Positions 1 to 8,017 of a DNA stretch of 64,000 bases are shown piece after piece. Within the stretch, counting starts at the first letter, position 1. Each line of letters opens with the position of its first letter. The stretch is from contig NZ_CABPSH010000014.1 of assembly GCF_902459725.1 (NCBI RefSeq), positions 1 to 64,000 on the forward strand, in the 5' to 3' direction. Origin of the DNA: Pandoraea eparura. Its GTDB lineage: Bacteria; Pseudomonadota; Gammaproteobacteria; Burkholderiales; Burkholderiaceae. The position numbers were made by a program, and so were the translations under genes. A model generated the notes under the pieces. The model saw only the letters and a list, made by a program, of their open reading frames with translations. It did no database searches and was not told where the DNA came from.

Positions 1-113
1 CCAACTACAGCGCCAACTACAGCGCCAACTACAGCGCCAACTACAGCGCCAACTACAGCGCCAACTACAGCGCCAACTACAGCGCCAACTACAGCGCCAA
101 CTACAGCGCCAAC
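1..113. repeat. 12-bp tandem array
   Basis: Nine exact copies of CCAACTACAGCG plus a partial tenth, cut by the window edge. The unit is a multiple of three, so every frame repeats. Reading from base 3 gives Asn-Tyr-Ser-Ala with C at every third position, which fits the GC-rich codon style. That frame runs on without a stop to 225, through the terminator. The frame from base 2 stops at 116-118, just before the terminator, but has poor codons. I cannot tell whether this is the 3' end of an upstream gene or a non-coding array. Confidence 0.9.
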
Positions 114-119
114 GCTGAC

Positions 120-153
120 AAAACGGGCAGTCCTCACGGGCTGCCCGTTTTTT
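120..153 (+). terminator. Rho-independent terminator
   Basis: A perfect 11-bp stem (AAAACGGGCAG at 120-130 and CTGCCCGTTTT at 141-151) with a 10-nt loop ends in a T tract. It closes whatever is transcribed through the 12-bp array to its left and separates it from the operon that starts at 355. Confidence 0.9.
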
Positions 154-223
154 ATCGCTCGCCCACTCGCGAGGTGCAACCGCCTGAGGTAAACCCCGAA
201 ACGATTCAGCTTGCGCCATTTTT

Positions 224-276
224 TTGAAGTCACTATATTTCTCTCAGATAACAGTTATTGCAGTGAGATAACTGTT
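224..276 (+). promoter_or_regulatory. Promoter and dyad operator upstream of the crotonase operon
   Basis: TTGAAG (224-229) and GATAAC (247-252) lie 17 bp apart as possible -35 and -10 boxes. Over the -10 box is a perfect 9-bp inverted repeat, AACAGTTAT (250-258) and ATAACTGTT (268-276). AGATAAC also recurs as a direct repeat 20 bp apart (246-252 and 266-272). GAGATAA recurs upstream of the IclR gene at the far end of the operon, so the IclR protein is the likely ligand. That link is inference. Confidence 0.55.
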
Positions 277-354
277 TAGCGAGAAATGCGTCAGTCGCAT
301 GATCCTCATCTCAATGCACGCGTGAAGTCACGCGTCGGTGCCTTTGGAGTTCAA

Positions 355-1155
355 ATGAGCGAGACAGCAAAGCAATCGGAGCAGGAAGTTCTCTTCACGC
401 AGGTCGGCCGCGTCGCGGTGATTACGTTGAACCGCCCGCAGGCGCTCAACGCCTGGACCATCGCCATGCGCGAACTGATCATCGATGCGCTCGAGCGGTT
501 CAATGCGGATGAGAGCGTGGCCGCCGTGATCATGACCGGGGCAGGGCGCGCGTTCTCGGCCGGGCAGGATCTGGCCGAAGCAAAGCACTTCGACGGCGAC
601 ACGGCCATCGAGTGGATCAAGGGCTGGGAGCATTACTACGACGTGATTCGCAGCTTGAAGAAGCCGCTCGTCATGGCGCTGAACGGCACGGCGGCCGGTT
701 CGGCCTTCCAGGTCTCGTTGCTTGGCGACATTCGCGTCGGCCATCCGGGTGTGCGCATGGGGCAGCCGGAGATCAATGCCGGCATCGCCAGCACGACCGG
801 CCCGTGGATCATGAATCACATGCTGGGCCTGTCGCGCACCATTGAGCTCACGCTCACGGGCCGCCTGATGGAGGCCGACGAGTGCCATCGTCTCGGCTTG
901 ATTCACCACCTCGTGCCGGAAGAGACGGTGTTCGAGAAGGCGCTGGAGATCGCCGCCGAGCTGGCCGAGAAGCCGCCGGTGGCCATGCGTCTGGACAAGC
1001 AGCGTTTCCGTGAAATGACCGAGGGGACGTTCCAGGACGCCATTGCCGCCGGTATGCGCATTCAACGCGAATCGTACGAGTCGGGCGAACCGGCGCGCAT
1101 GATGGCGGCGTTCTTCGCCAAGCGCGCGGCCAAGGCCGAGGCGGCGAAAGCCTGA
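355..1155 (+). CDS. Crotonase-superfamily protein (enoyl-CoA hydratase/isomerase-like)
   Basis: A 266-residue crotonase-fold enzyme expected to act on a CoA thioester in the cytoplasm. The start at 355 has GGAG at 346-349; an in-frame ATG at 286 lacks this. Oxyanion-hole segments are AFSAGQDL (66-73) and NGTAAGSAF (110-118). The second catalytic glutamate of hydratases is present in GQPEI (Glu139). The first appears replaced by Gln119 in FQVSLLGD, so isomerase, lyase or thioesterase chemistry is as likely as hydration. It is the first gene of an operon with an ABC importer and an acyl-CoA ligase, suggesting the enzyme transforms the imported, CoA-activated substrate. Confidence 0.88.
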   Translation: MSETAKQSEQEVLFTQVGRVAVITLNRPQALNAWTIAMRELIIDALERFNADESVAAVIMTGAGRAFSAGQDLAEAKHFDGDTAIEWIKGWEHYYDVIRSLKKPLVMALNGTAAGSAFQVSLLGDIRVGHPGVRMGQPEINAGIASTTGPWIMNHMLGLSRTIELTLTGRLMEADECHRLGLIHHLVPEETVFEKALEIAAELAEKPPVAMRLDKQRFREMTEGTFQDAIAAGMRIQRESYESGEPARMMAAFFAKRAAKAEAAKA

Positions 1156-1273
1156 GCGCTTCCCATCACTGATCGATGACCTCGCGCCGTCCGGCATCCG
1201 GCACCTCGTTGCCGGGCGGCAACCCTGACTGGACACGCGCCCCGCGTCTGTCCACACGCTAGCGGAGTTTCAC

Positions 1274-2356
1274 ATGTCACACTCGCACGACCCGCAAAAT
1301 CCGTCCCGTCGTCGACTCTTGCAAATGGCCGGCACCGCCGCACTCGCCGGTGCGTTGCCATTGGCCGCCTCGCGCACAGTGTATGCGCAGGCGCGCCAGT
1401 TGATCGTCTCCGATCCGGGCGGCCCATACACGACCGCTTACCGCCGCGCATTCTACGATCCGTTCGAGAAGGCCACCGGCATCAAGGTGGTGAGCGTGGC
1501 GCGCGATTCCCAGCCGGTGGCGCAGTTCGCCGCGATGGTGCAGACGAAGAACTTCGTGTGGGATGTGACGACGCTCACGCTCTCGGCCGACATTCCGTAT
1601 CTGGAGTCGAAGGGCTTTCTCGAGCCCATCGGCATGAAGGCGGCCGACTTCCCCGGCATCATGCCCGAGGCGGTAACGCCCGACTGGCTGGGCGTCGACG
1701 TGTATTCGACCGTGCTGGCCTATCGCACCGACAAGTTCCCTAAAGACGCACCGCAGACGTGGGCCGACTTCTGGGACGTGAAGCGCTTCCCGGGACGCCG
1801 CTCGCTGCGCCGCAGCCCACTCGACACGCTCGAACAGGCGCTCATGGCCGATGGTGTCCCCATCGACAAGCTTTACCCGCTCGATCTCGACCGCGCCTTC
1901 AAGTCGCTCGACAGGATCAAGCCGCACATCGATCTCTGGTGGACGTCCGGCGCACAGGCCATGCAGGCGATCCAGAACGGCGACGTGGACATGATGTCGA
2001 CGTGGAACGGCCGCGCGCAGGCTGCCATCGACAACAAGGCGCCGGTGAAGATCGTCTGGAACCAGGGACTGTATTCCATCGAAGGGTGGGGCATTCCGAA
2101 GGGCACGCCGCGTGCCGAATTCGCACGGCAGTTCGTACGCTTCTGCGGCGACCCGGCCCGCCAGGCATTGATTACCCAGGATCTCGCGTACGGGCCGACG
2201 AACCTCAAGGCGTTCGATGCGGTGCCGAAGGATCGCGCCTCGCTGATGCCGACGGCCCCGGCCAATTTGAAAGGCATGCGTTTGCCGAGCCCGCAATGGT
2301 GGGCCGAGAACCGCACAAAGGCCACCGAGCGTTTCAACGCATGGCTGTTGTCGTAA
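1274..2356 (+). CDS. ABC transporter substrate-binding protein, PotD-like, Tat-exported
   Basis: A 360-residue periplasmic binding protein that should deliver substrate to the ATPase and permease encoded next. A twin-arginine signal (SRRRLLQ, residues 11-17) is followed by an Ala-rich hydrophobic stretch and a likely cleavage near YAQA at 37-40. The mature part resembles the extracellular solute-binding family of spermidine/putrescine and related organic cations (SDPGGPYTTAYRRAF near the start). The ligand cannot be read from sequence. GGAG lies 7 bases before the ATG. A small hairpin (1208-1223) sits in the spacer from the crotonase gene. Confidence 0.88.
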   Translation: MSHSHDPQNPSRRRLLQMAGTAALAGALPLAASRTVYAQARQLIVSDPGGPYTTAYRRAFYDPFEKATGIKVVSVARDSQPVAQFAAMVQTKNFVWDVTTLTLSADIPYLESKGFLEPIGMKAADFPGIMPEAVTPDWLGVDVYSTVLAYRTDKFPKDAPQTWADFWDVKRFPGRRSLRRSPLDTLEQALMADGVPIDKLYPLDLDRAFKSLDRIKPHIDLWWTSGAQAMQAIQNGDVDMMSTWNGRAQAAIDNKAPVKIVWNQGLYSIEGWGIPKGTPRAEFARQFVRFCGDPARQALITQDLAYGPTNLKAFDAVPKDRASLMPTAPANLKGMRLPSPQWWAENRTKATERFNAWLLS

Positions 2357-2390
2357 GCCGTCAGGTACCGCGAAGCAGGAAGAGACGACT

Positions 2391-3476
2391 ATGAGCCCCA
2401 AACTGGAAACCATTGGTCTTGCCAAGACGTATCGCGAGACCCCCGCGCTCCTGCCGACCGACCTGCGGGTCGCGGCGGGAGAATTTCTCACCTTGCTCGG
2501 ACCTTCCGGCTCGGGCAAGACCACGCTGTTGCAGATGATTTCGGGGCTGGTCGAACCGAGCGCCGGGCAACTGCTCATCGACGGGCGCGACGCCACCCAC
2601 GACGCCCCCGGCAAGCGCGGCATCGGGATGGTATTTCAGAGCTATGCGCTCTTTCCGCACATGACCGTCTGGGACAACGTGGCATACGGCTTGCGCATGC
2701 GCAAGCTGCCGCGCGCTGAGCTGGCTCCGGCCGTTGACGCCGCGCTCGCGATGGTCAAGATGCAAGCTTTCGCTCAACGTCTGCCGTCGGAGTTGTCGGG
2801 CGGGCAGCAGCAACGCATCGCGCTCGCCCGCTGCTTCGCGTTTCGCCCCTCCATCATCCTGCTCGACGAGCCGCTCGGTGCGCTCGATAAAAAGTTGCGC
2901 GAGCACATGCAACTGGAGATTCGACGTCTGCATCAGGCGCTGGGCGCGACGTTCATCTACGTCACGCACGATCAGGACGAGGCGCTCACGCTGTCGGACC
3001 GCATTTGCCTGATGAACCAGGCCCGCATCGAGCAGATCGGCACGCCGTCGCAGTTGTATGACCGCCCGGCAACGCGCTTCGCGGCGGATTTCCTCGGGCA
3101 TTCCAATCTGCTCGACGGCGTGATCGAACGCATGGCCGACGGCCGTGTCGCACTGCGCGTGGGCGACGGTCCGGACGAGCGTCTGGTGCCCATCGGCCCG
3201 AGCCTCGACTTGCCTGCCGCAGGGGCGGTCAGTCTGTTGGTGCGTCCGGAGGCCGCACGTCTGACATCGCCCGAAGACGGTGCGCTCGCCGGCACGATCC
3301 GTCAGGTCATCTTTCTTGGCTCGGATACGCGCGCCATTGTCTCGCTGGGGCAGGGGAACGATGGCGCGCAGGGCGCCGACTTCACCGTGCGCTGCTCGCG
3401 TGACCTGACCCCGCGCGTCGGTGAACGCGTCGGACTGGCGTGGGATCTCGGCCGCGCGACGCTGCTCATGCGCTGA
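2391..3476 (+). CDS. ABC transporter ATP-binding protein, PotA-like
   Basis: The 361-residue ATPase of the importer. Visible motifs are Walker A GPSGSGKTT (37-45), Q-loop VFQSYALFP (around 81-89), signature LSGGQQQR (135-142), Walker B IILLDEP (155-161) and the H-loop in YVTHDQDEAL (about 191). About 130 C-terminal residues form a TOBE-type substrate/regulatory domain, as in PotA, FbpC and UgpC. It lies 34 bases after the binding-protein gene. The family assignment is firm; the substrate is not. Confidence 0.93.
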   Translation: MSPKLETIGLAKTYRETPALLPTDLRVAAGEFLTLLGPSGSGKTTLLQMISGLVEPSAGQLLIDGRDATHDAPGKRGIGMVFQSYALFPHMTVWDNVAYGLRMRKLPRAELAPAVDAALAMVKMQAFAQRLPSELSGGQQQRIALARCFAFRPSIILLDEPLGALDKKLREHMQLEIRRLHQALGATFIYVTHDQDEALTLSDRICLMNQARIEQIGTPSQLYDRPATRFAADFLGHSNLLDGVIERMADGRVALRVGDGPDERLVPIGPSLDLPAAGAVSLLVRPEAARLTSPEDGALAGTIRQVIFLGSDTRAIVSLGQGNDGAQGADFTVRCSRDLTPRVGERVGLAWDLGRATLLMR

Positions 3477-3490
3477 GCACAGTCTCTTGG

Positions 3491-3600
3491 GGGCACTTAG
3501 CGCCACTTAATGCCACGTAGCGGTGCTTCACGACGCTTTATGCCGCTTAATGCCGCTTAATGCCGCTTCACGATACGTAACGTCACTTAGTGGGGCTTAG
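3491..3600. repeat. 10-bp degenerate tandem array inside an operon
   Basis: Eleven consecutive decamers with the approximate consensus TGCCRCTTAA fill the gap between the ATPase and permease genes. Two copies (3541-3560) are identical and the rest differ at one to four positions. The phase is strict, with CTT, CGT or a close variant at positions 5-7 of nearly every unit. Several units contain TAA or TAG, so it is not coding in any obvious frame. It ends about 20 bases before the permease ribosome site (AGGAG, 3620-3624). Confidence 0.85.
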
Positions 3601-3632
3601 CGCCCTCGTTATCCGCTTCAGGAGTCTTTGTC

Positions 3633-5384
3633 ATGTGGCTTGTTCAACGCCTACCTCAGGCGGGGCCTCGTATCGCCTGGCCGCGGCAGGTGGCCCGGTG
3701 GTTGCCGGCCTTGCCCGCGTTGCTGTTCCTCGCCGTGTTCTTCATCGTGCCGGTCGTCGAAATTCTGCAGGGCGGCCTCTACGATGCCGACGGCGTGCTC
3801 TCCGTCGCCCAGTTCGCCCGCATGACACACTCAGCGGTCTACGTCAAAGTGCTGGCCTCGACGTTCTGGATTGCGTTGCTTACCGCCGGGCTCTCGGTGC
3901 TGCTCGGCTATCCGGTGGCGTACCTGCTCGCGCGTCTGTCGGCGCGCTCGCGCGAGCGCTGGCTGCTGTGGATTGTGCTGCCGTTCTGGACCAGCTATCT
4001 CGTCAAGACCTATGCGTGGATGCTGTTGCTCTCGAAGACCGGACTGCTGACGGTTGTGGCCACGCATCTCGGGCTGATCGACAGCGCGGGCACGCTCGCG
4101 CCGTCGCTCACCGGCGTGTTGATCGGCATGGTGCATGCGATGCTGCCGCTCGCGGTCATGACGATGCTGCCGATCATGCGCGGCATCAACATGCAACTGG
4201 TGCAGGCAGCCCAGACGCTCGGTGCCGACCGGGCGACGGGCTTCTTCACCGTCTTCCTGCCACTGTCCGGGGCGGGCGCGGCCGCCGCCGGATTGCTGGT
4301 GTTCATCACGAGCCTGGGGTTCTTCATCGTCCCCGCACTGCTCGGCTCGCCACGCGAATCGATGGTGGCGCAACTCGTCATCTCGTCGGTGCTCGACCTG
4401 TTCGACCTGCGCTTTGCCGGCGCGCTCTCGACCGTGCTGCTGCTGTGCTCGATTGCCGTGTTCTTCGTGTACGACCGCGTCGTTGGGTTGTCGTCGCTCG
4501 CCGGTGAGGCGCCCGAGCGTCGGGCCGGCACGGGCGGGCGCGCGTTGCCGATGCTCATCGCCGCAGGGCGGCTCGCAGGCAAGTTGTCGTTCGCCGGCGT
4601 AGGCCAGCGCACGCAGAGCGCGTTCGGTCTCAAGGCCTACACTGGCGCCGTGGTGTTCGCCCTGATGCTGCCGATTGCGTTCGTGGTGCCGCTGGCCTTC
4701 ACCAAGCAGTCGTTCGTGGCGTTCCCGCCGCAGCTCTTCACGCTGAAATGGTTCGTGTCGTTCATCGAGTCGAGTGTGTGGCAGGCGGCCTTGCTGCGCT
4801 CGCTCGGCGTGGGCTTCGCCACGGCGGCGCTCGCCCTCGTTCTCGGCTTCGGCGCCAGCCTGGCGCTCGTGCGCTTGCCGTCGCGCTGGCGCAAGCCGCT
4901 GTTCGCCATGTTCATCGCACCGCTGATCGTGCCGCGCATCGTGGTTGCCGTCGGCTTGCTGTATCTGTTTGCCCGCTGGGGGTTGGCGGGCACCAATGCG
5001 GGCCTGATCATCGGTCATACCGTGCTCGCAATTCCCTATGTCGTGGTCACGCTGTCGGCGAGCTTCAAACGCTTCGACTGGCGCCTCGACGATGCCGCCA
5101 AGATGCTGGGCGCGTCGGCCTTCACCCGGGTGCGCACCGTGCTGCTGCCGCTGCTGGCGGCGAGCCTGGGGTCGGCCTTCCTGTTTGCCTTCATCGTGTC
5201 TTTCGACGACCTGACGATCGCCATCTTCGTGTCCGGCGGTATCAACACCACGCTGCCCAAGCAGATGTGGGACGACATCCAGTTGGCCGTCACGCCGACG
5301 CTCGCTGCCGTGGCGACCTCGCTGGTATTCCTGATGGTGTTCATCGTCTGGCTGTCTTCGATCTTCAAACGCAAAAGCTATTGA
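3633..5384 (+). CDS. ABC transporter permease, fused PotB-PotC type
   Basis: A 583-residue inner-membrane protein built of two permease modules in one chain. Each half has about six hydrophobic segments and its own EAA-type cytoplasmic loop that contacts the ATPase: LVQAAQTLGADRATGF in the first half and LDDAAKMLGASAFTRV in the second. Most relatives encode the halves as separate genes, so a fused dimer is the notable point. AGGAG lies 8 bases before the ATG. The window of the gene also contains long antisense frames, which are compositional shadows. Confidence 0.9.
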   Translation: MWLVQRLPQAGPRIAWPRQVARWLPALPALLFLAVFFIVPVVEILQGGLYDADGVLSVAQFARMTHSAVYVKVLASTFWIALLTAGLSVLLGYPVAYLLARLSARSRERWLLWIVLPFWTSYLVKTYAWMLLLSKTGLLTVVATHLGLIDSAGTLAPSLTGVLIGMVHAMLPLAVMTMLPIMRGINMQLVQAAQTLGADRATGFFTVFLPLSGAGAAAAGLLVFITSLGFFIVPALLGSPRESMVAQLVISSVLDLFDLRFAGALSTVLLLCSIAVFFVYDRVVGLSSLAGEAPERRAGTGGRALPMLIAAGRLAGKLSFAGVGQRTQSAFGLKAYTGAVVFALMLPIAFVVPLAFTKQSFVAFPPQLFTLKWFVSFIESSVWQAALLRSLGVGFATAALALVLGFGASLALVRLPSRWRKPLFAMFIAPLIVPRIVVAVGLLYLFARWGLAGTNAGLIIGHTVLAIPYVVVTLSASFKRFDWRLDDAAKMLGASAFTRVRTVLLPLLAASLGSAFLFAFIVSFDDLTIAIFVSGGINTTLPKQMWDDIQLAVTPTLAAVATSLVFLMVFIVWLSSIFKRKSY

Positions 5385-5401
5385 TATCCGCGGAATTCCG
5401 T

Positions 5402-7036
5402 ATGTCCATGTCCAACGTTGCCCGAGTTGCGCCGGTGAATGCGCAGACGTTTGCTTCCATGCATCCCTATACGAAGTACTTTCCCCAGCGTGCCGAGGGC
5501 GACCGGCTCGACGTGGTGCCGCTGTTGATGGCAGGCCTGCACGGCGCGTCCGCCAAGCCGGTGGTCGTGTTCGAGGGCGAAGCCATCGCCCGGGCGCAGA
5601 TGGCCGCGCGCGTGGGCGCCATGCAGGGCTGGTTTGCCGCACAAGGGCTCGTGCCCGGCGACCGCGTGGCGGTCATGCTCGGCAATAGCGCGGCGCAGGT
5701 GGCATTGATCTACGCGCTGATGCTGTCCGGTCTGGTCTGGGTGCCCGTCAATACGCGCCTGAAGGGCGACGGCATCGAATACCTGCTCGGCCACGCCAAG
5801 CCGAAGTTGCTGATTGCCGAACCGGCCTTCGCCGAAGTGCTTGACGCCGGCGTCGCCCTGGCGGCGCAGCAGCCGGGGCACCACGGCACGCGCGTCGTGC
5901 GCCATTGGCTCACGCAGGTCATGGCACAGGCCGCCGCATACACCGGAACCCCGCCGGTGGCGGCCGAGATCACGCCGGCGTCGGTGCTGTGCATCATCTA
6001 CACATCGGGCACCACGGGTGCACCCAAGGGGGTGCTGTTCACGCACCGCATGATGCGCATTGCGAGCGAGGCGGCACTGCGGGTGGCGGACGCGCATGAC
6101 GGCGACCGGCTGTTTCTGTGGGAGCCGCTATGCCATATCGGTGGTGCCCAGATGTTGTTGCTGCCGTTTCTCGCCGATCTCGAGATGCATGTCGTGGAGC
6201 GCTTTTCCGCGAGCCGCTTCTGGCAGCAATGCGCGGCCGCGCAGGCCACGCATTTGCACTATCTCGGGGGCATCCTCGATATCCTCATGCAACTGCCGCG
6301 CGACGCCCAGCCCGCGCAGAACTCGTTGCGTGTCGCATGGGGCGCTGGCGTGTCCGCGAGCGCCTGGCAAGCCACGCGCGAGCGTCTGCAATGCACGTTG
6401 CGCGAGTGCTACGGCATGACGGAGTGCGCGAGCTTCGCCACCCTCAACGATGCGGACATGCCGGGCTCCATCGGCCACGCCCTGCCGTGGCTGACGCTGG
6501 AACTGCTAGACGACGCGGGGCGTCCCGTGGCCGACGGCGAGCCGGGTGAAATCGTGTTGTCGAGTGACGTGGAAGGGGTGTTCCTGCCGGGATATCTCGA
6601 TAATCCGGAGGCCACGTCGAAGGCGTTGCGCGACGGCAAGCTCTTCACGGGCGATAGCGCTCGACGGGGCGCCGACGGCAGTCTGGTCTTCATTGGACGG
6701 CGCACGGACAGCATGCGGGTGCGCGGCGAGAACGTGTCGGCGTGGGAGATCGAGCGTGTGTTTGCGCGGCATCCGGCGGTGGCGGCCTGCGCCGCGATCG
6801 GGGTAGCGAGTGATATCGGGGAGCAGGACGTGATGCTTTACGTCCAGTTCCGCGACGGCCAGACGCTCGACTGGACGGGGCTCGCGCACTGGGCCGCCGA
6901 CAAACTCGCCAGCTACCAGCGGCCGCGCTATTATCGCGCCACCGCAGCTTTCGAGACGACGCCGTCGGAGCGCATCCGCAAGCATCTGCTCTCACGCGAT
7001 ACCGCACAGGCGTGGGAGATGACGGTGACAAAGTAA
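5402..7036 (+). CDS. Acyl-CoA synthetase (AMP-forming), CaiC-like
   Basis: A 544-residue ANL-superfamily ligase expected to adenylate a carboxylic acid and pass it to CoA. The P-loop YTSGTTGAPKGV is near residue 200, GRRTDSMRVRGENV near 432 and the C-terminal catalytic-lysine segment SERIRKHLL near 522. The general layout, including the LCHIGGAQM region, resembles crotonobetaine/carnitine-CoA ligases. It follows the permease by 17 bases, so uptake and activation are probably co-transcribed. ATG codons at 5402 and 5408 are both possible; neither has a strong ribosome site. The substrate is unknown. Confidence 0.88.
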   Translation: MSMSNVARVAPVNAQTFASMHPYTKYFPQRAEGDRLDVVPLLMAGLHGASAKPVVVFEGEAIARAQMAARVGAMQGWFAAQGLVPGDRVAVMLGNSAAQVALIYALMLSGLVWVPVNTRLKGDGIEYLLGHAKPKLLIAEPAFAEVLDAGVALAAQQPGHHGTRVVRHWLTQVMAQAAAYTGTPPVAAEITPASVLCIIYTSGTTGAPKGVLFTHRMMRIASEAALRVADAHDGDRLFLWEPLCHIGGAQMLLLPFLADLEMHVVERFSASRFWQQCAAAQATHLHYLGGILDILMQLPRDAQPAQNSLRVAWGAGVSASAWQATRERLQCTLRECYGMTECASFATLNDADMPGSIGHALPWLTLELLDDAGRPVADGEPGEIVLSSDVEGVFLPGYLDNPEATSKALRDGKLFTGDSARRGADGSLVFIGRRTDSMRVRGENVSAWEIERVFARHPAVAACAAIGVASDIGEQDVMLYVQFRDGQTLDWTGLAHWAADKLASYQRPRYYRATAAFETTPSERIRKHLLSRDTAQAWEMTVTK

Positions 7037-7090
7037 GCCGAGCGGGCAGGGGGCGGGGGCCGTCACCCGGGCGCTGGCGGCGATGCTTAG

Positions 7091-7130
7091 GTTATCGGTA
7101 TAAGATATCTCTTTATTTTCATGAGATAAT
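7091..7130 (+). promoter_or_regulatory. AT-rich control region before the IclR gene
   Basis: A markedly AT-rich stretch in GC-rich surroundings. It contains GTTATC (7091-7096), the 8-bp palindrome AGATATCT (7103-7110) and GAGATAAT (7123-7130). The GAGATAA core matches the dyad upstream of the first operon gene (265-271). I read this as an autoregulatory site and promoter for the IclR gene. No single -35/-10 pair stands out. Confidence 0.45.
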
Positions 7131-7161
7131 TCGCCTCTGCCTGCCCCATTCCATTGATATC

Positions 7162-8010
7162 GTGGCCACCACCAAAACACCTCGCACCCGCGCCAAAGCG
7201 GCAACCGCCCCCGAGGCGGCGGCCGTCACCGTCCCATCGACCGAATCCACGCTTTACGTGCAGTCGGTGGAGAAGGCGATGAAGGTGCTGACCGCGTTCG
7301 ACGGATCGAAGCGCCATCTGTCGCTCTCCGAAATTGCGACGGCCACGGGGCTGGACATCAGCGCGGCGCAGCGCTTCACCTTCACGCTCTCGGCGCTGGG
7401 ATATCTGCTCAAGGACCCGCAGAGCAAGAAGTACGAACTCTCGCCGAAGCTGCTGGACTTCACGTATCACTATCTCGTCTCGAACGAACTCGTCAGCCGC
7501 GCAGCCCCGTACCTTCAGCAACTGGCGGCGGAAACCGAGGAGGCGACGAACCTGACGGTGCGCCTCGACACGGACATCGTGTTCGTCCTGCGAATTGTGA
7601 GTCGCAGTGTGTTCAATGCGAACGTCATCGTCGGTTCGCGCCTGCCGGCCTATTGCACCGCACCGGGACTGGCATTGCTGGCGACGCTCGACGAGGCCGA
7701 GGTCGACGACATTCTCGCGCGCACGAATCTCGTCCAGTTCACGCCGGCAACCGTGGCGCAGCCGCGCAAGATCAAGGAGCGGCTCGCGCGTATTCGGAAG
7801 CAAGGGTATGCGCATACCGAAGACGAATACTTCATGGGCGACATTTCGACGGCGGCGGCCGTGGTGAACCAGGACGGCCGGGCCATCGGGGCGATCAACA
7901 TTGCCGTTCCGCGCGTGCGCTGGAATGCCGAGCGCGATGAGCGGCGCTTCGCCGACCTCGTGATCCAGACGGCGGGGGCGTTGTCGGCGCGGCGTCGCCA
8001 GGAGAGTTGA
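7162..8010 (+). CDS. IclR-family transcriptional regulator
   Basis: A 282-residue regulator. The N-terminal winged helix (about 30-95, including LSLSEIATATGLDISAAQRF) is followed by the IclR effector domain, with typical segments such as AYCTAPGLALLA and DEYFMGDISTAAAVV. I chose the GTG at 7162, after the AT-rich control region, because the longer in-frame ORF from 7012 overlaps the ligase gene. The ribosome site is weak. Position and shared GAGATAA motifs suggest it controls the upstream uptake/ligase operon in response to a small aromatic or aliphatic acid. Its stop is 7 bases from the converging exporter gene. Confidence 0.87.
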   Translation: MATTKTPRTRAKAATAPEAAAVTVPSTESTLYVQSVEKAMKVLTAFDGSKRHLSLSEIATATGLDISAAQRFTFTLSALGYLLKDPQSKKYELSPKLLDFTYHYLVSNELVSRAAPYLQQLAAETEEATNLTVRLDTDIVFVLRIVSRSVFNANVIVGSRLPAYCTAPGLALLATLDEAEVDDILARTNLVQFTPATVAQPRKIKERLARIRKQGYAHTEDEYFMGDISTAAAVVNQDGRAIGAINIAVPRVRWNAERDERRFADLVIQTAGALSARRRQES

Positions 8011-8017
8011 CGCCGCG

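Noticed and set aside
3831-5642. Minus-strand frame of 603 codons opposite the permease gene
   Set aside because: Arg/Gln/His-rich composition and complete overlap with a clear permease gene mark it as a shadow.
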